From Pseudoflavonifractor sp. An85 (GTDB lineage: Bacteria > Bacillota > Clostridia > Oscillospirales > Oscillospiraceae), in NCBI RefSeq assembly GCF_002161235.1, contig NZ_NFHE01000020.1:1-48972 (forward strand): a stretch of 48,972 nucleotides of DNA, read 5' to 3'. Each line of letters opens with the position of its first letter. Position 1 is the first letter of the stretch. The notes below the pieces were generated by a model. It ran no database searches. It saw only the letters and a list, made by a program, of their open reading frames with translations, and was not told the DNA's origin. A program made the translations under genes and the position numbers. Below, in pieces: positions 1-7,738 of the stretch.

Positions 1-27
1 GCTAAAACTTCTTCTTTGTCTGGACAT
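1..27 (-). CDS. Start of an IS3-type transposase OrfA (cut by window edge)
   Basis: The ATG at 25-27 on the minus strand is preceded by AGAGAGG about 9 bases upstream. It opens a frame reading MSRQRRSFS that runs off the window. MSRQRR followed by a hydrophobic/basic stretch is the usual beginning of the helix-turn-helix OrfA of IS3-family elements. Only nine codons are present, so the family assignment rests on this N-terminus and on the adjacent end-like repeat. Confidence 0.45.
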
Positions 28-113
28 AGTAATGAATCCTCTCTTTCGTATTGATTTTAGTATATCAGATTCATTAAAAATTGTCCGAAAAAGTGTCTTA
101 ATTTATGAGACCA
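1..113 (-). mobile_element. Left end of an IS3-like insertion sequence (partial)
   Basis: Read on the minus strand, an end-like segment beginning TGGTCTCATAAATTAAGACA near position 113 is followed by a purine-rich Shine-Dalgarno and a start codon at 27. The nine codons before the window edge read MSRQRRSFS, a typical start of an IS3-family OrfA transposase. The AT-rich composition differs from the 60% GC neighbours. The element interrupts the XRE gene at 98-193, which supports insertion. Only one end is visible, so the inverted repeat and target duplication cannot be confirmed. Confidence 0.55.
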
Positions 114-193
114 TTATAAAGTTCCATTCCCAATTCCTCCTGAGATAAGCCCTTTGATTTTCTAAGGGATAAAAGTTTTTCATTAAACTTCAT
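98..193 (-). pseudogene. XRE-family regulator, truncated by the IS element
   Basis: A strong Shine-Dalgarno (AGGAGG, 205-210 on the minus strand) lies 11 bases before an ATG at 193. The frame encodes MKFNEKLLSLRKSKGLSQEE and then LGMEL, which is the first helix and turn of a Cro/C1-type HTH. It then runs into YNGLIN and a stop at 98. Intact proteins of this family continue with a recognition helix such as NVSRQTVSKWE. The break coincides with the IS-like end at 113, so the gene is interpreted as disrupted by insertion. The remnant is 31 codons long and its promoter is still in place. Confidence 0.6.
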
Positions 194-226
194 TCTATAA
201 AAGCCCTCCTTGAATATGGTGATTTA

Positions 227-255
227 AATATATATGGATGCAGCTTTGGTGGCAA
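227..255 (-). promoter_or_regulatory. Promoter of the truncated XRE gene
   Basis: On the minus strand the -35 TTGCCA (250-255) and the -10 TATATT (227-232) are separated by 17 bases. The pair sits about 35 bases upstream of the ATG of the XRE remnant. Confidence 0.5.
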
Positions 256-410
256 GCAAGGAGTGTTGGCAATTTGTCCACTAACATTAACATGGAGGTT
301 TACGCCTTGTTTTGTACGGTGTGGAAACATCTTATAACATAAATGACAACCTTCTTTATAATAGCACATGTGAAAGGAGTGGAGTTAAATAGATAACTGT
401 CTAAATAGTA

Positions 411-439
411 TTGACAAACTGATTAGATAAGTATATAAA
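411..439 (+). promoter_or_regulatory. Sigma-A promoter for the 472 operon
   Basis: A perfect -35 TTGACA (411-416) is followed after 17 bases by the -10 TATAAA (434-439). A Shine-Dalgarno GAGAGGAG at 455-462 precedes the ATG at 472. Sequence 256-410 upstream is AT-rich, with no gene recognised. Confidence 0.8.
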
Positions 440-471
440 TAGAATAACCCAATGAGAGAGGAGAACAGACC

Positions 472-840
472 ATGGATCAGAAGTTATCCCGCATGAAGGA
501 GTACCTGGAGCAGCGCGTGGCCCAGTGCGCCCAGGCTAGAGCCCAGCTCGTGGCGGACGACCGGGGGGACGAGGCCAACTTCCAGGCCATCCAGGGCAAT
601 GTGTATGGCATTTTTTCCACAATTCTGAATGTAGCTGTGGAACAAAACCCCGGAAATCCCCAGGGTGTGGAGGCCTTCTTCCTCAAAAAACTGGAGGAGA
701 TTCCTAGCCACTGGGTGGAGGCCTGGGAAAAAGCAACGGCCCGGGGGGACGAGATAGCCGCCCACCTGGAGCGGTTGAAGCTGGAAGCTGTGGAGAATGT
801 GGGCTGCACCTTCCGGAGTGTTTGGGGGGCCAAGGCATGA
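472..840 (+). CDS. Small protein of unknown function, coupled to an ArsR-type regulator
   Basis: This is a 122-residue soluble, charged and probably helical protein that I do not recognise. It has no signal peptide or membrane segment. Residues 1-30 and 75-110 are rich in Glu, Lys, Arg and Gln and could form helical hairpins. A consensus promoter (411-439) and a good Shine-Dalgarno precede it. Its stop overlaps the start of the ArsR/DUF2087 gene as ATGA, so the two are probably translationally coupled and functionally linked. The gene is GC-rich like the chromosome although its promoter region is AT-rich. Confidence 0.75.
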   Translation: MDQKLSRMKEYLEQRVAQCAQARAQLVADDRGDEANFQAIQGNVYGIFSTILNVAVEQNPGNPQGVEAFFLKKLEEIPSHWVEAWEKATARGDEIAAHLERLKLEAVENVGCTFRSVWGAKA

Positions 841-1397
841 CGGAGACGGAGGCCATTGGCCTGTTCAAGTGCTTGGCGGACAAGTCCCGGCTGCAAATAT
901 TGAAATCCCTGGCGGTGGAGGACATGTATGTGGAGCGGCTGGCCCAGCGATTAGGACTGACTGCCGCCACCGTGTCCTTCCACCTGAAAAAGTTGGCCCA
1001 GGCCGGGGCGGTGTCCTCCTACAAGAGCCAGTATTACACCATGTACACCTTAAACCGGGCCCTCTTTGACACCACCATCCTGGACATTGTGCAGAAGGAG
1101 TCGGAGGAGGCGGACCTCCAGGCCCAGCGGGACCAGGCATACCGCCAGCACGTGCTGGACTCCTATTTCCAGGACGGACGGCTGAAAACCATCCCGGCCC
1201 AGCGCAAAAAAAAGCGCATTGTGCTTCAGGCGTTGGTTCAGCAGTTTCAGCCTCAACGCATCTACTCCGAGCCGGAGGTAAACGCCATCTTGGCCCGGTA
1301 CCATGACGACGTGTGTACCCTTCGCCGGGACCTGGTGGGGGAGGGGCTGCTGGAGCGGAATGCCCAGGGCTATTGGCGGACAGAAGAGCGTGAATAA
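837..1397 (+). CDS. ArsR-family HTH regulator with C-terminal DUF2087 domain
   Basis: This 186-residue transcription factor has an N-terminal winged helix, roughly residues 1-75. The motif CLADKSRLQILKSL is followed by RLGLTAATVSFHLKKLAQAG, the ArsR recognition helix. A C-terminal DUF2087 domain (about 125-186) carries the typical RIYSEPEVNAILARYHDD and LRRDLVGEGLLER segments. No ArsR metal-binding cysteines are evident, so the ligand is unknown. The start at 837 is chosen because ATG overlaps the upstream stop (ATGA); an earlier in-frame ATG at 822 lies within the upstream gene. It probably autoregulates the two-gene operon. Confidence 0.85.
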   Translation: MTETEAIGLFKCLADKSRLQILKSLAVEDMYVERLAQRLGLTAATVSFHLKKLAQAGAVSSYKSQYYTMYTLNRALFDTTILDIVQKESEEADLQAQRDQAYRQHVLDSYFQDGRLKTIPAQRKKKRIVLQALVQQFQPQRIYSEPEVNAILARYHDDVCTLRRDLVGEGLLERNAQGYWRTEERE

Positions 1398-1406
1398 TGG
1401 GAAAAG

Positions 1407-1448
1407 GCCCAGAAACGTAAGCGATACTCTTACGTTTCTGGGCTTTTT
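1407..1448. terminator. Intrinsic terminator between convergent genes
   Basis: A perfect 15-bp stem (1407-1421 with 1429-1443) and a 7-base loop are followed by TTTTT. The opposite side has CTTTTC, so the hairpin can also serve thiI on the minus strand. Confidence 0.85.
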
Positions 1449-1455
1449 GTATGGC

Positions 1456-2628
1456 TTAGAAATCCAGCAATACCCGCTCAATGCCCGCCACGGCTTCTTC
1501 CACCATAGCGTCAATGTCCAGGCTCTGCTCAGCCTCCACTAGTTCCTCCACCTTCGGCTTGGTGCGGGGGTGCTTGGGAGTGAACACGGTGCAGCAGTCC
1601 TCGTAGGGGAGGATAGAGGTCTCAAAGGTGCCGATCTTGCGGGAAATGCGCACGATCTCCTCCTTATCCATGCCCACCACCGGGCGCAGCACCGGCACGG
1701 TGCACACGGCATTGGTGCAGGCCATGGCCTCCAGGGTCTGGCTGGCCACCTGGCCCACGGACTCGCCGGTGACCAGGGCCTGAATGCCGTTTTTCTCCGC
1801 TACCCGGCAGGCAATGCGCATCATGAACCGGCGCATGAGAATGGTGAACAGATTCTCGGGGCAGGAGCGGCGCAGCTCCTCCTGAATCTTGGTGAAAGGC
1901 ACCACATGCACGCAGGTCTTGCCGGTGTAGGGCACCAGCAGCCGAGCCAGATCCAGAACCTTCTCCTTGGCCTCGGGGGAGGTGTAAGGGTAGGAGTAGA
2001 AGTGGATCATGTCCACAATGACGCCCCGCTTGGCGATCATCCAGGAGGCCACGGGGGAGTCAATGCCGCCGGACAGCAGGGACAGGGCACGGCCACCCAC
2101 GCCAATGGGCAGACCGCCGGCACCCTCGGTGGGGTTGGCGTGGACAAAGGCATCAAAGTCCCGCACCTCCACATGGACGGTGAACTGGGGGTGATGCATG
2201 TCGGCAATCAGATGGGGGTAGGCGTCGTGGAGCTCGCCGCCCACATACTGGGACAGCTGGATGGAGGTCATGGGGAAGGTCTTGTCCGCCCGCTTGGTCT
2301 CCACCTTGAAGGAGCGGGCCATGGACAGCTCGGCCCCCAGGTATTCCTTGACGCACTCCAGAATGGCGTCCTTGTCCTTGGCGCAGGCCCGGGCCCGGCA
2401 CAGGCCCGCCACGCCAAACAGCTTGCCCATGGCCTCCCAGGCCCCTTCAAAGTCGCAGAACTCGTCCTGGGGCTCAATGTAGGTGGTGGACTGGCGGGTG
2501 TACACCTTGAAGGATCCGTACTTTTTCAGCCGCCGCTTGGCGTTGCCCATGAGCTTCTCCTCAAAGGCCCGACGGTTGAGGCCCTTGAGTACCATTTCGC
2601 CCTGCTTGAGCAGGATAATTTCTTTCAT
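1456..2628 (-). CDS. thiI: tRNA 4-thiouridine sulfurtransferase ThiI
   Basis: ThiI transfers sulfur to U8 of tRNA, and in many bacteria also to ThiS for thiazole synthesis. The 390-residue protein has the N-terminal ferredoxin-like and THUMP regions (about 1-165) and the PP-loop ATP-pyrophosphatase motif SGGIDSP at 186-192. It ends near residue 390 and lacks the C-terminal rhodanese domain of the long enterobacterial form, as usual in Bacillota. The GGAGG Shine-Dalgarno lies 7 bases before the ATG. It is the last gene of the tetrapyrrole operon, 17 bases after hemL, and no separate promoter is obvious. Confidence 0.95.
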   Translation of the reverse strand: MKEIILLKQGEMVLKGLNRRAFEEKLMGNAKRRLKKYGSFKVYTRQSTTYIEPQDEFCDFEGAWEAMGKLFGVAGLCRARACAKDKDAILECVKEYLGAELSMARSFKVETKRADKTFPMTSIQLSQYVGGELHDAYPHLIADMHHPQFTVHVEVRDFDAFVHANPTEGAGGLPIGVGGRALSLLSGGIDSPVASWMIAKRGVIVDMIHFYSYPYTSPEAKEKVLDLARLLVPYTGKTCVHVVPFTKIQEELRRSCPENLFTILMRRFMMRIACRVAEKNGIQALVTGESVGQVASQTLEAMACTNAVCTVPVLRPVVGMDKEEIVRISRKIGTFETSILPYEDCCTVFTPKHPRTKPKVEELVEAEQSLDIDAMVEEAVAGIERVLLDF

Positions 2629-2645
2629 ATCGTTACCTCCGAATA

Positions 2646-3938
2646 TTAGTGAGACAGGGCCTCCAGGGTCTGCTGGAAGGCTTCCAAAGTGGCGGTCAAA
2701 TCCTCCCCGCTGTGGGCGTCCGAGAGGAACATGGCCTCGAACTGGGCGGGGGCCAGGTAGATGCCCCGCTGGAGCATTTCGCCGAAGTAGCGGGCGTACA
2801 TCCCCACGTCGCTGCCCTTGGCATCCACAAAGGTGGACACTTCGGTGGGCGTGAAGAAGGGGGAGAGGAGGGAGCCCACCTGATTGATGGCCACAGGCAC
2901 CGGGGACTTCTCACACAGCTTACCCATGTCCTGGGCCAGCGATGCACCCATGTCGTTGATGTGGGTGTACACCTGGGGATGGTCGTGGAGATAGCGCAGC
3001 TGAGCAAGACCAGCGGCCATGGCCACGGGGTTGCCGCTGAGGGTGCCCGCCTGGTAGACGCTGCCGCAGGGGGCCACGTGCTCCATGAGGGCGCGGCTGC
3101 CGCCATAAGCGCCCACGGGCATGCCGCCGCCGATGATTTTACCGTAAGTGACCAGATCCGCCTTCACCCCAAAGTACTCCTGAGCACCACCGGGGGCCAG
3201 ACGGAAGCCGGTGATGACCTCGTCGAAGATGAGCAGGGTGCCGTGGGCATCGCACAGCTCCCGCAGCCCCTGCAAGAAGCCGGGGACGGGGCCCACCACG
3301 CCCATGTTGGCGGCCACCGGCTCCACGATGACGGCGGCCACCTGGCCCGGATTGGCTTCCAGTAGGGCCTGGACGCTGGCAAGGTCGTTAAACTGGGCGG
3401 TGAGGGTGTCCTTGGCGGCCCCTACGGGGACGCCGGAGGAAGAGGGGTGGCCTCCCGCCAGAGCGGAGGAGCCGGCGTTGACCAGCATGCAGTCGCTGTG
3501 GCCGTGGTAGCAACCCTCAAACTTGATGAGCTTGTCCCGGCCGGTGGCCCCACGGGCCAGACGCAACGCGGACATCACCGCCTCGGTGCCGGAGTTGACC
3601 ATACGCACCATTTCCAGCCCGGGCACCATCTCCACCATCAGCTGGGCAATCTCCACCTCCCGGGGGGTGGGGGCTCCGAAGCTCAGGCCGTCCACCACGG
3701 CTTTCTCCACCGCCTCCCGGATGACGGGATGGTTGTGGCCCAAAATCATGGGACCCCAGGAACACACATAGTCGATGTAGCGGCGGCCTTCTACGTCATA
3801 GATGTGGCTGCCGTCCGCCCGCTGGATAAACCGGGGGGTGAGCCCCACAGAGCGGTAGGCCCGCACAGGGCTGTTGACCCCGCCGGGGAGTACCTGACAG
3901 GCGGCGGCAAAGAGTTCTTCCGAATTGTGGAGATTCAT
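2646..3938 (-). CDS. hemL: Glutamate-1-semialdehyde 2,1-aminomutase
   Basis: This PLP enzyme converts glutamate-1-semialdehyde to 5-aminolevulinate in the C5 pathway. The 430-residue protein is full length for HemL. The PLP lysine is K267 in TYGKIIGGGMPVGAYGG. LIFDEVITGF (about 236-245) supplies the cofactor-binding Asp, and NSGTEAVMSALRLARG (about 115-130) is the phosphate-binding region. Its ATG overlaps the hemB stop. It acts directly after HemA and before HemB, whose genes are in the same operon. Confidence 0.97.
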   Translation of the reverse strand: MNLHNSEELFAAACQVLPGGVNSPVRAYRSVGLTPRFIQRADGSHIYDVEGRRYIDYVCSWGPMILGHNHPVIREAVEKAVVDGLSFGAPTPREVEIAQLMVEMVPGLEMVRMVNSGTEAVMSALRLARGATGRDKLIKFEGCYHGHSDCMLVNAGSSALAGGHPSSSGVPVGAAKDTLTAQFNDLASVQALLEANPGQVAAVIVEPVAANMGVVGPVPGFLQGLRELCDAHGTLLIFDEVITGFRLAPGGAQEYFGVKADLVTYGKIIGGGMPVGAYGGSRALMEHVAPCGSVYQAGTLSGNPVAMAAGLAQLRYLHDHPQVYTHINDMGASLAQDMGKLCEKSPVPVAINQVGSLLSPFFTPTEVSTFVDAKGSDVGMYARYFGEMLQRGIYLAPAQFEAMFLSDAHSGEDLTATLEAFQQTLEALSH

Positions 3939-4918
3939 CCGATGTCCCCCCGTTTCATAGCGTCCGCCAGTTCCTTGGCGGAGTAGGTGATAAGCATGTC
4001 TGCCCCGGCCCGGTAGATGGACAGGGCCACTTCACACATCATTTTATATTCGTCCACCAGACCGGCGGCCGCGGCGGCTTTAATCATGGCGTACTCGCCG
4101 GAGACGGAGTAGGCGCACATGGGCAGGTTGAAGGCTTCCTTGCACCGATACAGTACATCTAAGTAGCTCAAAGCGGGCTTGACCATGAGGATGTCCGCCC
4201 CTTCTTCCACGTCCAGAGCGCACTCCCGCAGGGCCTCCCGGGCGTTGTGGGGGTCCATCTGGTAGCCTTTGCGGTCGCCAAAGGAGGGGGCGGAACCGGC
4301 GGCATCCCGGAAGGGGCCGTAGAAGGAGGAGGCGTATTTGGCGGAATAGGCCATGATGGGCAGGTTGACAAACCCGGCCTCGTCCAGGGCCTTCCGCATG
4401 GCCCCAATACGGCCATCCATCATGTCCGAGGGGGCCACCATGTCCACCCCGGCCCGGGCATAGGACAGGGTGATGTCCACCAGCCGGGGGAGGGTGGCGT
4501 CGTTGTCCACGTGATCCCCACACAAAATGCCACAGTGTCCGTGGCTGGTGTACTCGCACATGCACACGTCGGCGATGACGTAGAAATGGGGATACTTTTC
4601 CTTGATGGTGCGGATGGCCTGCTGCACCACCCCGTTGTCGTCCCAGGCGGAGGAGCCGATCTCATCCTTGTGGGCGGGAAGACCGAAGAGGATGCACTTG
4701 GTCACGCCGTGGGCCAGGTACTCCTCCACCGCCTGACACACGCTGTCCAGGCCGTAGTGGAACTGTCCGGGCAGGGAGGGGATGGGGCGGGTGCCTTGGA
4801 GGGTTTCATCCACAAAAATGGGGTAGATGAGGCTGTCGGGAGACAGGCGGGTCTCCCGGCACAGGCTGCGCACTTCGGGACAGGTGCGCAGACGGCGGGG
4901 TCTATGGGTCAATTCCAT
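3935..4918 (-). CDS. hemB: Delta-aminolevulinic acid dehydratase (porphobilinogen synthase)
   Basis: HemB condenses two 5-aminolevulinates to porphobilinogen. The 327-residue protein has the two Schiff-base lysines K194 (MAYSAKYASSFYGPFRDA) and K247 (ILMVKPALSYLD). It also has a cysteine-rich segment (C119, C121, C129) of the zinc-binding type. AAGGAGG lies 8 bases before the ATG. The gene overlaps hemL by 4 bases and follows cobA/hemD by 18 bases. Confidence 0.97.
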   Translation of the reverse strand: MELTHRPRRLRTCPEVRSLCRETRLSPDSLIYPIFVDETLQGTRPIPSLPGQFHYGLDSVCQAVEEYLAHGVTKCILFGLPAHKDEIGSSAWDDNGVVQQAIRTIKEKYPHFYVIADVCMCEYTSHGHCGILCGDHVDNDATLPRLVDITLSYARAGVDMVAPSDMMDGRIGAMRKALDEAGFVNLPIMAYSAKYASSFYGPFRDAAGSAPSFGDRKGYQMDPHNAREALRECALDVEEGADILMVKPALSYLDVLYRCKEAFNLPMCAYSVSGEYAMIKAAAAAGLVDEYKMMCEVALSIYRAGADMLITYSAKELADAMKRGDIG

Positions 4919-4936
4919 TTGGAATTCCTCCTTCTA

Positions 4937-6418
4937 TTACAAAGTCTGGGCCAGCCGCAGCAGGCCGGGAATGGTGGCTTCCTCTGCGATCAAAACGGGG
5001 ATGCCGTGGCGCTGGGCCTCCTGGGCGGTCTGTGCGCCGATGCACAAACCCGTGATGTTGCCCAGAGGAGCATCCTCGCCCACCGAGGCCACAAAGCCTT
5101 TCACGGTGGAGGCGGAGGTGAAGGTGACGTAGGACAGCTCCCTCTTCTCCAGCGCTTCTCTCAGCTCCGGGGAGCGGGGGTTATCGTAATGGGTGGTGTA
5201 CACGGCAAGTTCCTCATAGGGGATGCCACGTTCTGTGAGCGCTTGGGTGAGCAGGGGAGAACCCTCTTCTGCCCGGGGCAGCAACACCTTTCCCGTGGCG
5301 GGGATGCCCTGGCCCAAGTCCTGGGCGGAGTACACCCCGGGGACATAGTCCGCCGTCAGGCCGTGCTTTTTCAAAGCGGCGGCGGTGCCGGGGCCGATGG
5401 CGGCCAGCTTTACGCTGCCCAGGGCACGGCTGTCCTTGCCCAGAGCGTTCAAAGCGTCGAAAAACACCTGCACTCCCACAGGGCTGGTGAAGGCAATCCA
5501 CTGGTAGTCCTCCAGATGCTCCATAGCGGCGGTAAGGAGAGAACAAGGGGTGATGGGGGTGGTGTGAATGCAAGGATACTCCCACACCTTGGCCCCCAGC
5601 TCCCGCAGGCCCTGGGCCAGGGTGCCCTTGCGGGCAGCGGGGCGGGTGACCACAAAGGTGCGGCCCTTCAGGGGCAGAGCGTCGAACCAGTCGAAGGAAT
5701 CGGCCAGGGCGCACACCCCACCCACCACGCTGATGGCGGGGCTTACCACCTGGTGATCCCGGGCGGCCTGGACCAGGGTGGCCAGGGTGGCGCTGACCCG
5801 CCGCTGGGCGGGAGTGGTGCCCCGCTCCACGATGGCGGCGGGGGTGTCGGGGTCCATGCCTGCGTTCAGCAGTCCTTCGCAGATCTGGGGCAGGGCGGAC
5901 ACGCCCATGAGGAACACTAGGGTTCCTTTGGTGGCCACCAGGGCGTCAAAGTCGATGTCCAGCTCTTTGCCCGCTCGCTGGTGTCCGGTGACAATGTGCA
6001 GGGAGGAGCAGCAGTCCCGGTGAGTCACCGGAATGCCGCCGTAGGCGGGCACTGCCAGGGCGGAGGTGACCCCAGGCACCACCTGGAAGGGCACATGGTG
6101 CTGGGCCAGCAGCTCCAGCTCCTCGCCGCCCCGGCCAAAGAGGAAGGGGTCGCCCCCTTTGAGGCGCACCACGTTGGCGCCCCCCAGGGCCTCCCGCAAG
6201 AGAATCTGGTTGATCTCCTCCTGGGGCACTGGGTGCACATTCACCCGCTTGCCCACGTCAATGGCCTTGGCAGTGGGGGGGATGAGAGCCAGAATTTCCG
6301 GACTCACCAGCCGGTCATACACCACCACTTGGGCGTTTTCAATGGCTTTTTTTCCTTTTATGGTGAGCAGGCCAGGGTCACCGGGGCCTGCCCCCACCAA
6401 CGTCACATGTCCCATCAT
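4937..6418 (-). CDS. cobA-hemD: Fused uroporphyrinogen-III C-methyltransferase / uroporphyrinogen-III synthase
   Basis: This is a 493-residue fusion. Residues 1-245 are a SAM-dependent uroporphyrinogen-III methyltransferase (SUMT): LVGAGPGDPGLLT at the N-terminus, then VVRLKGGDPFLFGRGGEE around 83-100. Residues about 252-493 are uroporphyrinogen-III synthase, starting near RTFVVTRPAARKG and containing the typical FTSPVGVQVF and FTSASTVKGF strands. The protein cyclises hydroxymethylbilane and then methylates the product to precorrin-2, committing flux to siroheme or B12. The hemD-cobA fusion is common in Clostridia. It overlaps hemC by 4 bases. Confidence 0.95.
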   Translation of the reverse strand: MMGHVTLVGAGPGDPGLLTIKGKKAIENAQVVVYDRLVSPEILALIPPTAKAIDVGKRVNVHPVPQEEINQILLREALGGANVVRLKGGDPFLFGRGGEELELLAQHHVPFQVVPGVTSALAVPAYGGIPVTHRDCCSSLHIVTGHQRAGKELDIDFDALVATKGTLVFLMGVSALPQICEGLLNAGMDPDTPAAIVERGTTPAQRRVSATLATLVQAARDHQVVSPAISVVGGVCALADSFDWFDALPLKGRTFVVTRPAARKGTLAQGLRELGAKVWEYPCIHTTPITPCSLLTAAMEHLEDYQWIAFTSPVGVQVFFDALNALGKDSRALGSVKLAAIGPGTAAALKKHGLTADYVPGVYSAQDLGQGIPATGKVLLPRAEEGSPLLTQALTERGIPYEELAVYTTHYDNPRSPELREALEKRELSYVTFTSASTVKGFVASVGEDAPLGNITGLCIGAQTAQEAQRHGIPVLIAEEATIPGLLRLAQTL

Positions 6419-7290
6419 GGGTGATCCCTCCTCATACGCCGTGCCAGCTCCGCGCCCATTTCCCGGGCGTCGGCACAGGCGGCGCGGCTGGTTTCGATGT
6501 AAGATTCGCCCTCACCGTTGACATAGAACCCGGTGAGGGTGACGGTGTCCCCGTCCACCGTGGCGTGGGCGGCCACAGGGGAGGAGCAGCCCCCCTCCAA
6601 AGCCCCCACAAAGGCCCGCTCGGCGGTGAGGCACACCGCCGCCACCGGGTCATGGAAGCGGGAGAGATAGGAGGTGTCCACCCCTTGGCGGCTCTGCACC
6701 GCCAAAATGCCCTGACCGGCGGCGGGGAGCATTTCCTCCACCGGGAAGCGGCGGGAAATGCGGCCCTCCAGGCCCAGCCGGTCCAGTCCGGCGCAGGCTA
6801 GCACCAGGGCGGAATACTCGCCCCGGTCCAATTTGGCCAGACGGGTCTGCACGTTGCCCCGCACCGGGGCCACCGGGTGGTGGGGGAACAGCTTTTTCAG
6901 CTGGAGGGTGCGGCGCAGGGAGGCGCAGCCGATGGGCTTTTCGGGATCCAGGGTGTCCACCCCTTGGGGGAGCACCAGGGCGTCCCGGGGGTCTGCCCGG
7001 TGGGAGAAGGCCACCAGAGGCAGTTCCGGGGGGATGTCCATGGGCAGGTCCTTGCTGGAGTGGACGGTGAAGTCCACCCGGCCCTCCAGAAGGGCACGGT
7101 CCAGCTCTTTGACAAACAGACCCTTTCCCCCAATCTGGCTCAGGGGTCGGTCTAAGATGAGGTCGCCGGTGGTTTTCATGGTCACCAGTTCCACATCGGC
7201 GGTGGGATTATAGGCCCGGATGGCGTCTATCACCATCTCGCTTTGAATCACGGCCAGCCGGCTGTCCCGGCTACCAATGCGTATTTTCAT
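6415..7290 (-). CDS. hemC: Hydroxymethylbilane synthase (porphobilinogen deaminase)
   Basis: HemC polymerises four porphobilinogens into hydroxymethylbilane. The protein is 291 residues from the ATG at 7290. The start MKIRIGSRDSRLA is the conserved family N-terminus, so an upstream in-frame ATG at 7395 is rejected because it would lie inside the preceding gene. D81 in HSSKDLP is the catalytic aspartate, and C235 in LEGGCSSPVA carries the dipyrromethane cofactor. The start overlaps the upstream precorrin-2 dehydrogenase stop as ATGA. Confidence 0.96.
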   Translation of the reverse strand: MKIRIGSRDSRLAVIQSEMVIDAIRAYNPTADVELVTMKTTGDLILDRPLSQIGGKGLFVKELDRALLEGRVDFTVHSSKDLPMDIPPELPLVAFSHRADPRDALVLPQGVDTLDPEKPIGCASLRRTLQLKKLFPHHPVAPVRGNVQTRLAKLDRGEYSALVLACAGLDRLGLEGRISRRFPVEEMLPAAGQGILAVQSRQGVDTSYLSRFHDPVAAVCLTAERAFVGALEGGCSSPVAAHATVDGDTVTLTGFYVNGEGESYIETSRAACADAREMGAELARRMRRDHP

Positions 7291-7733
7291 ATGGAGTCCT
7301 CCATGAGTTCTCGAATCTGTTGTGCTACGCGGGCGGTGCGGGCGTGGTCGCTGCCATCCCCCACCACACCGGCCACCAGCCCCTCTCCCACGCACACGGC
7401 GGGGAAAAAGTAGGTGCAGGCTCGGGGGTCATCGGCCACGCTCACCGGGATGCCCCGGTCTTTGGCCTCCTGGGCCACTTGCTTATTGGTTTCCCGGCAG
7501 TCGGTGGCAGCCACCGCCAGGGTGGCCCCCTCCAGGTCGCCGGGGAGGTAGGGACGGCCTACATGGATCACGGGGGGCATGTCGGGGTGCAACGTGGGGG
7601 CAATCACCACCACCTGTGCCCCAAATTGCAGCAGGGTCCGGGTCCGGCGCAAGGCAATGTTCCCGCCCCCCACCAGCACCACTTTTTGGCCCGTAAGGTC
7701 GATAAACAGGGGGAAACGTGGGTACTGGCCCAT
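7287..7733 (-). CDS. Precorrin-2 dehydrogenase / siroheme synthase N-terminal-type protein
   Basis: The protein has 148 residues from ATG 7733. The N-terminus PLFIDLTGQKVVLVGGGNIA is the NAD-binding Rossmann start of the CysG-N/Met8 family, which oxidises precorrin-2 to sirohydrochlorin. The YFFPAVCVGEGLVAGVVGDG segment (about 100-120) matches the family. It is shorter than Met8-type bifunctional proteins, which run to 200 residues or more, so metal insertion is probably left to CbiK. An extended N-terminus from 7781 would overlap hemA and is less likely. It lies between hemA and hemC. Confidence 0.9.
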   Translation of the reverse strand: MGQYPRFPLFIDLTGQKVVLVGGGNIALRRTRTLLQFGAQVVVIAPTLHPDMPPVIHVGRPYLPGDLEGATLAVAATDCRETNKQVAQEAKDRGIPVSVADDPRACTYFFPAVCVGEGLVAGVVGDGSDHARTARVAQQIRELMEDSI

Positions 7734-7738
7734 GTCTC

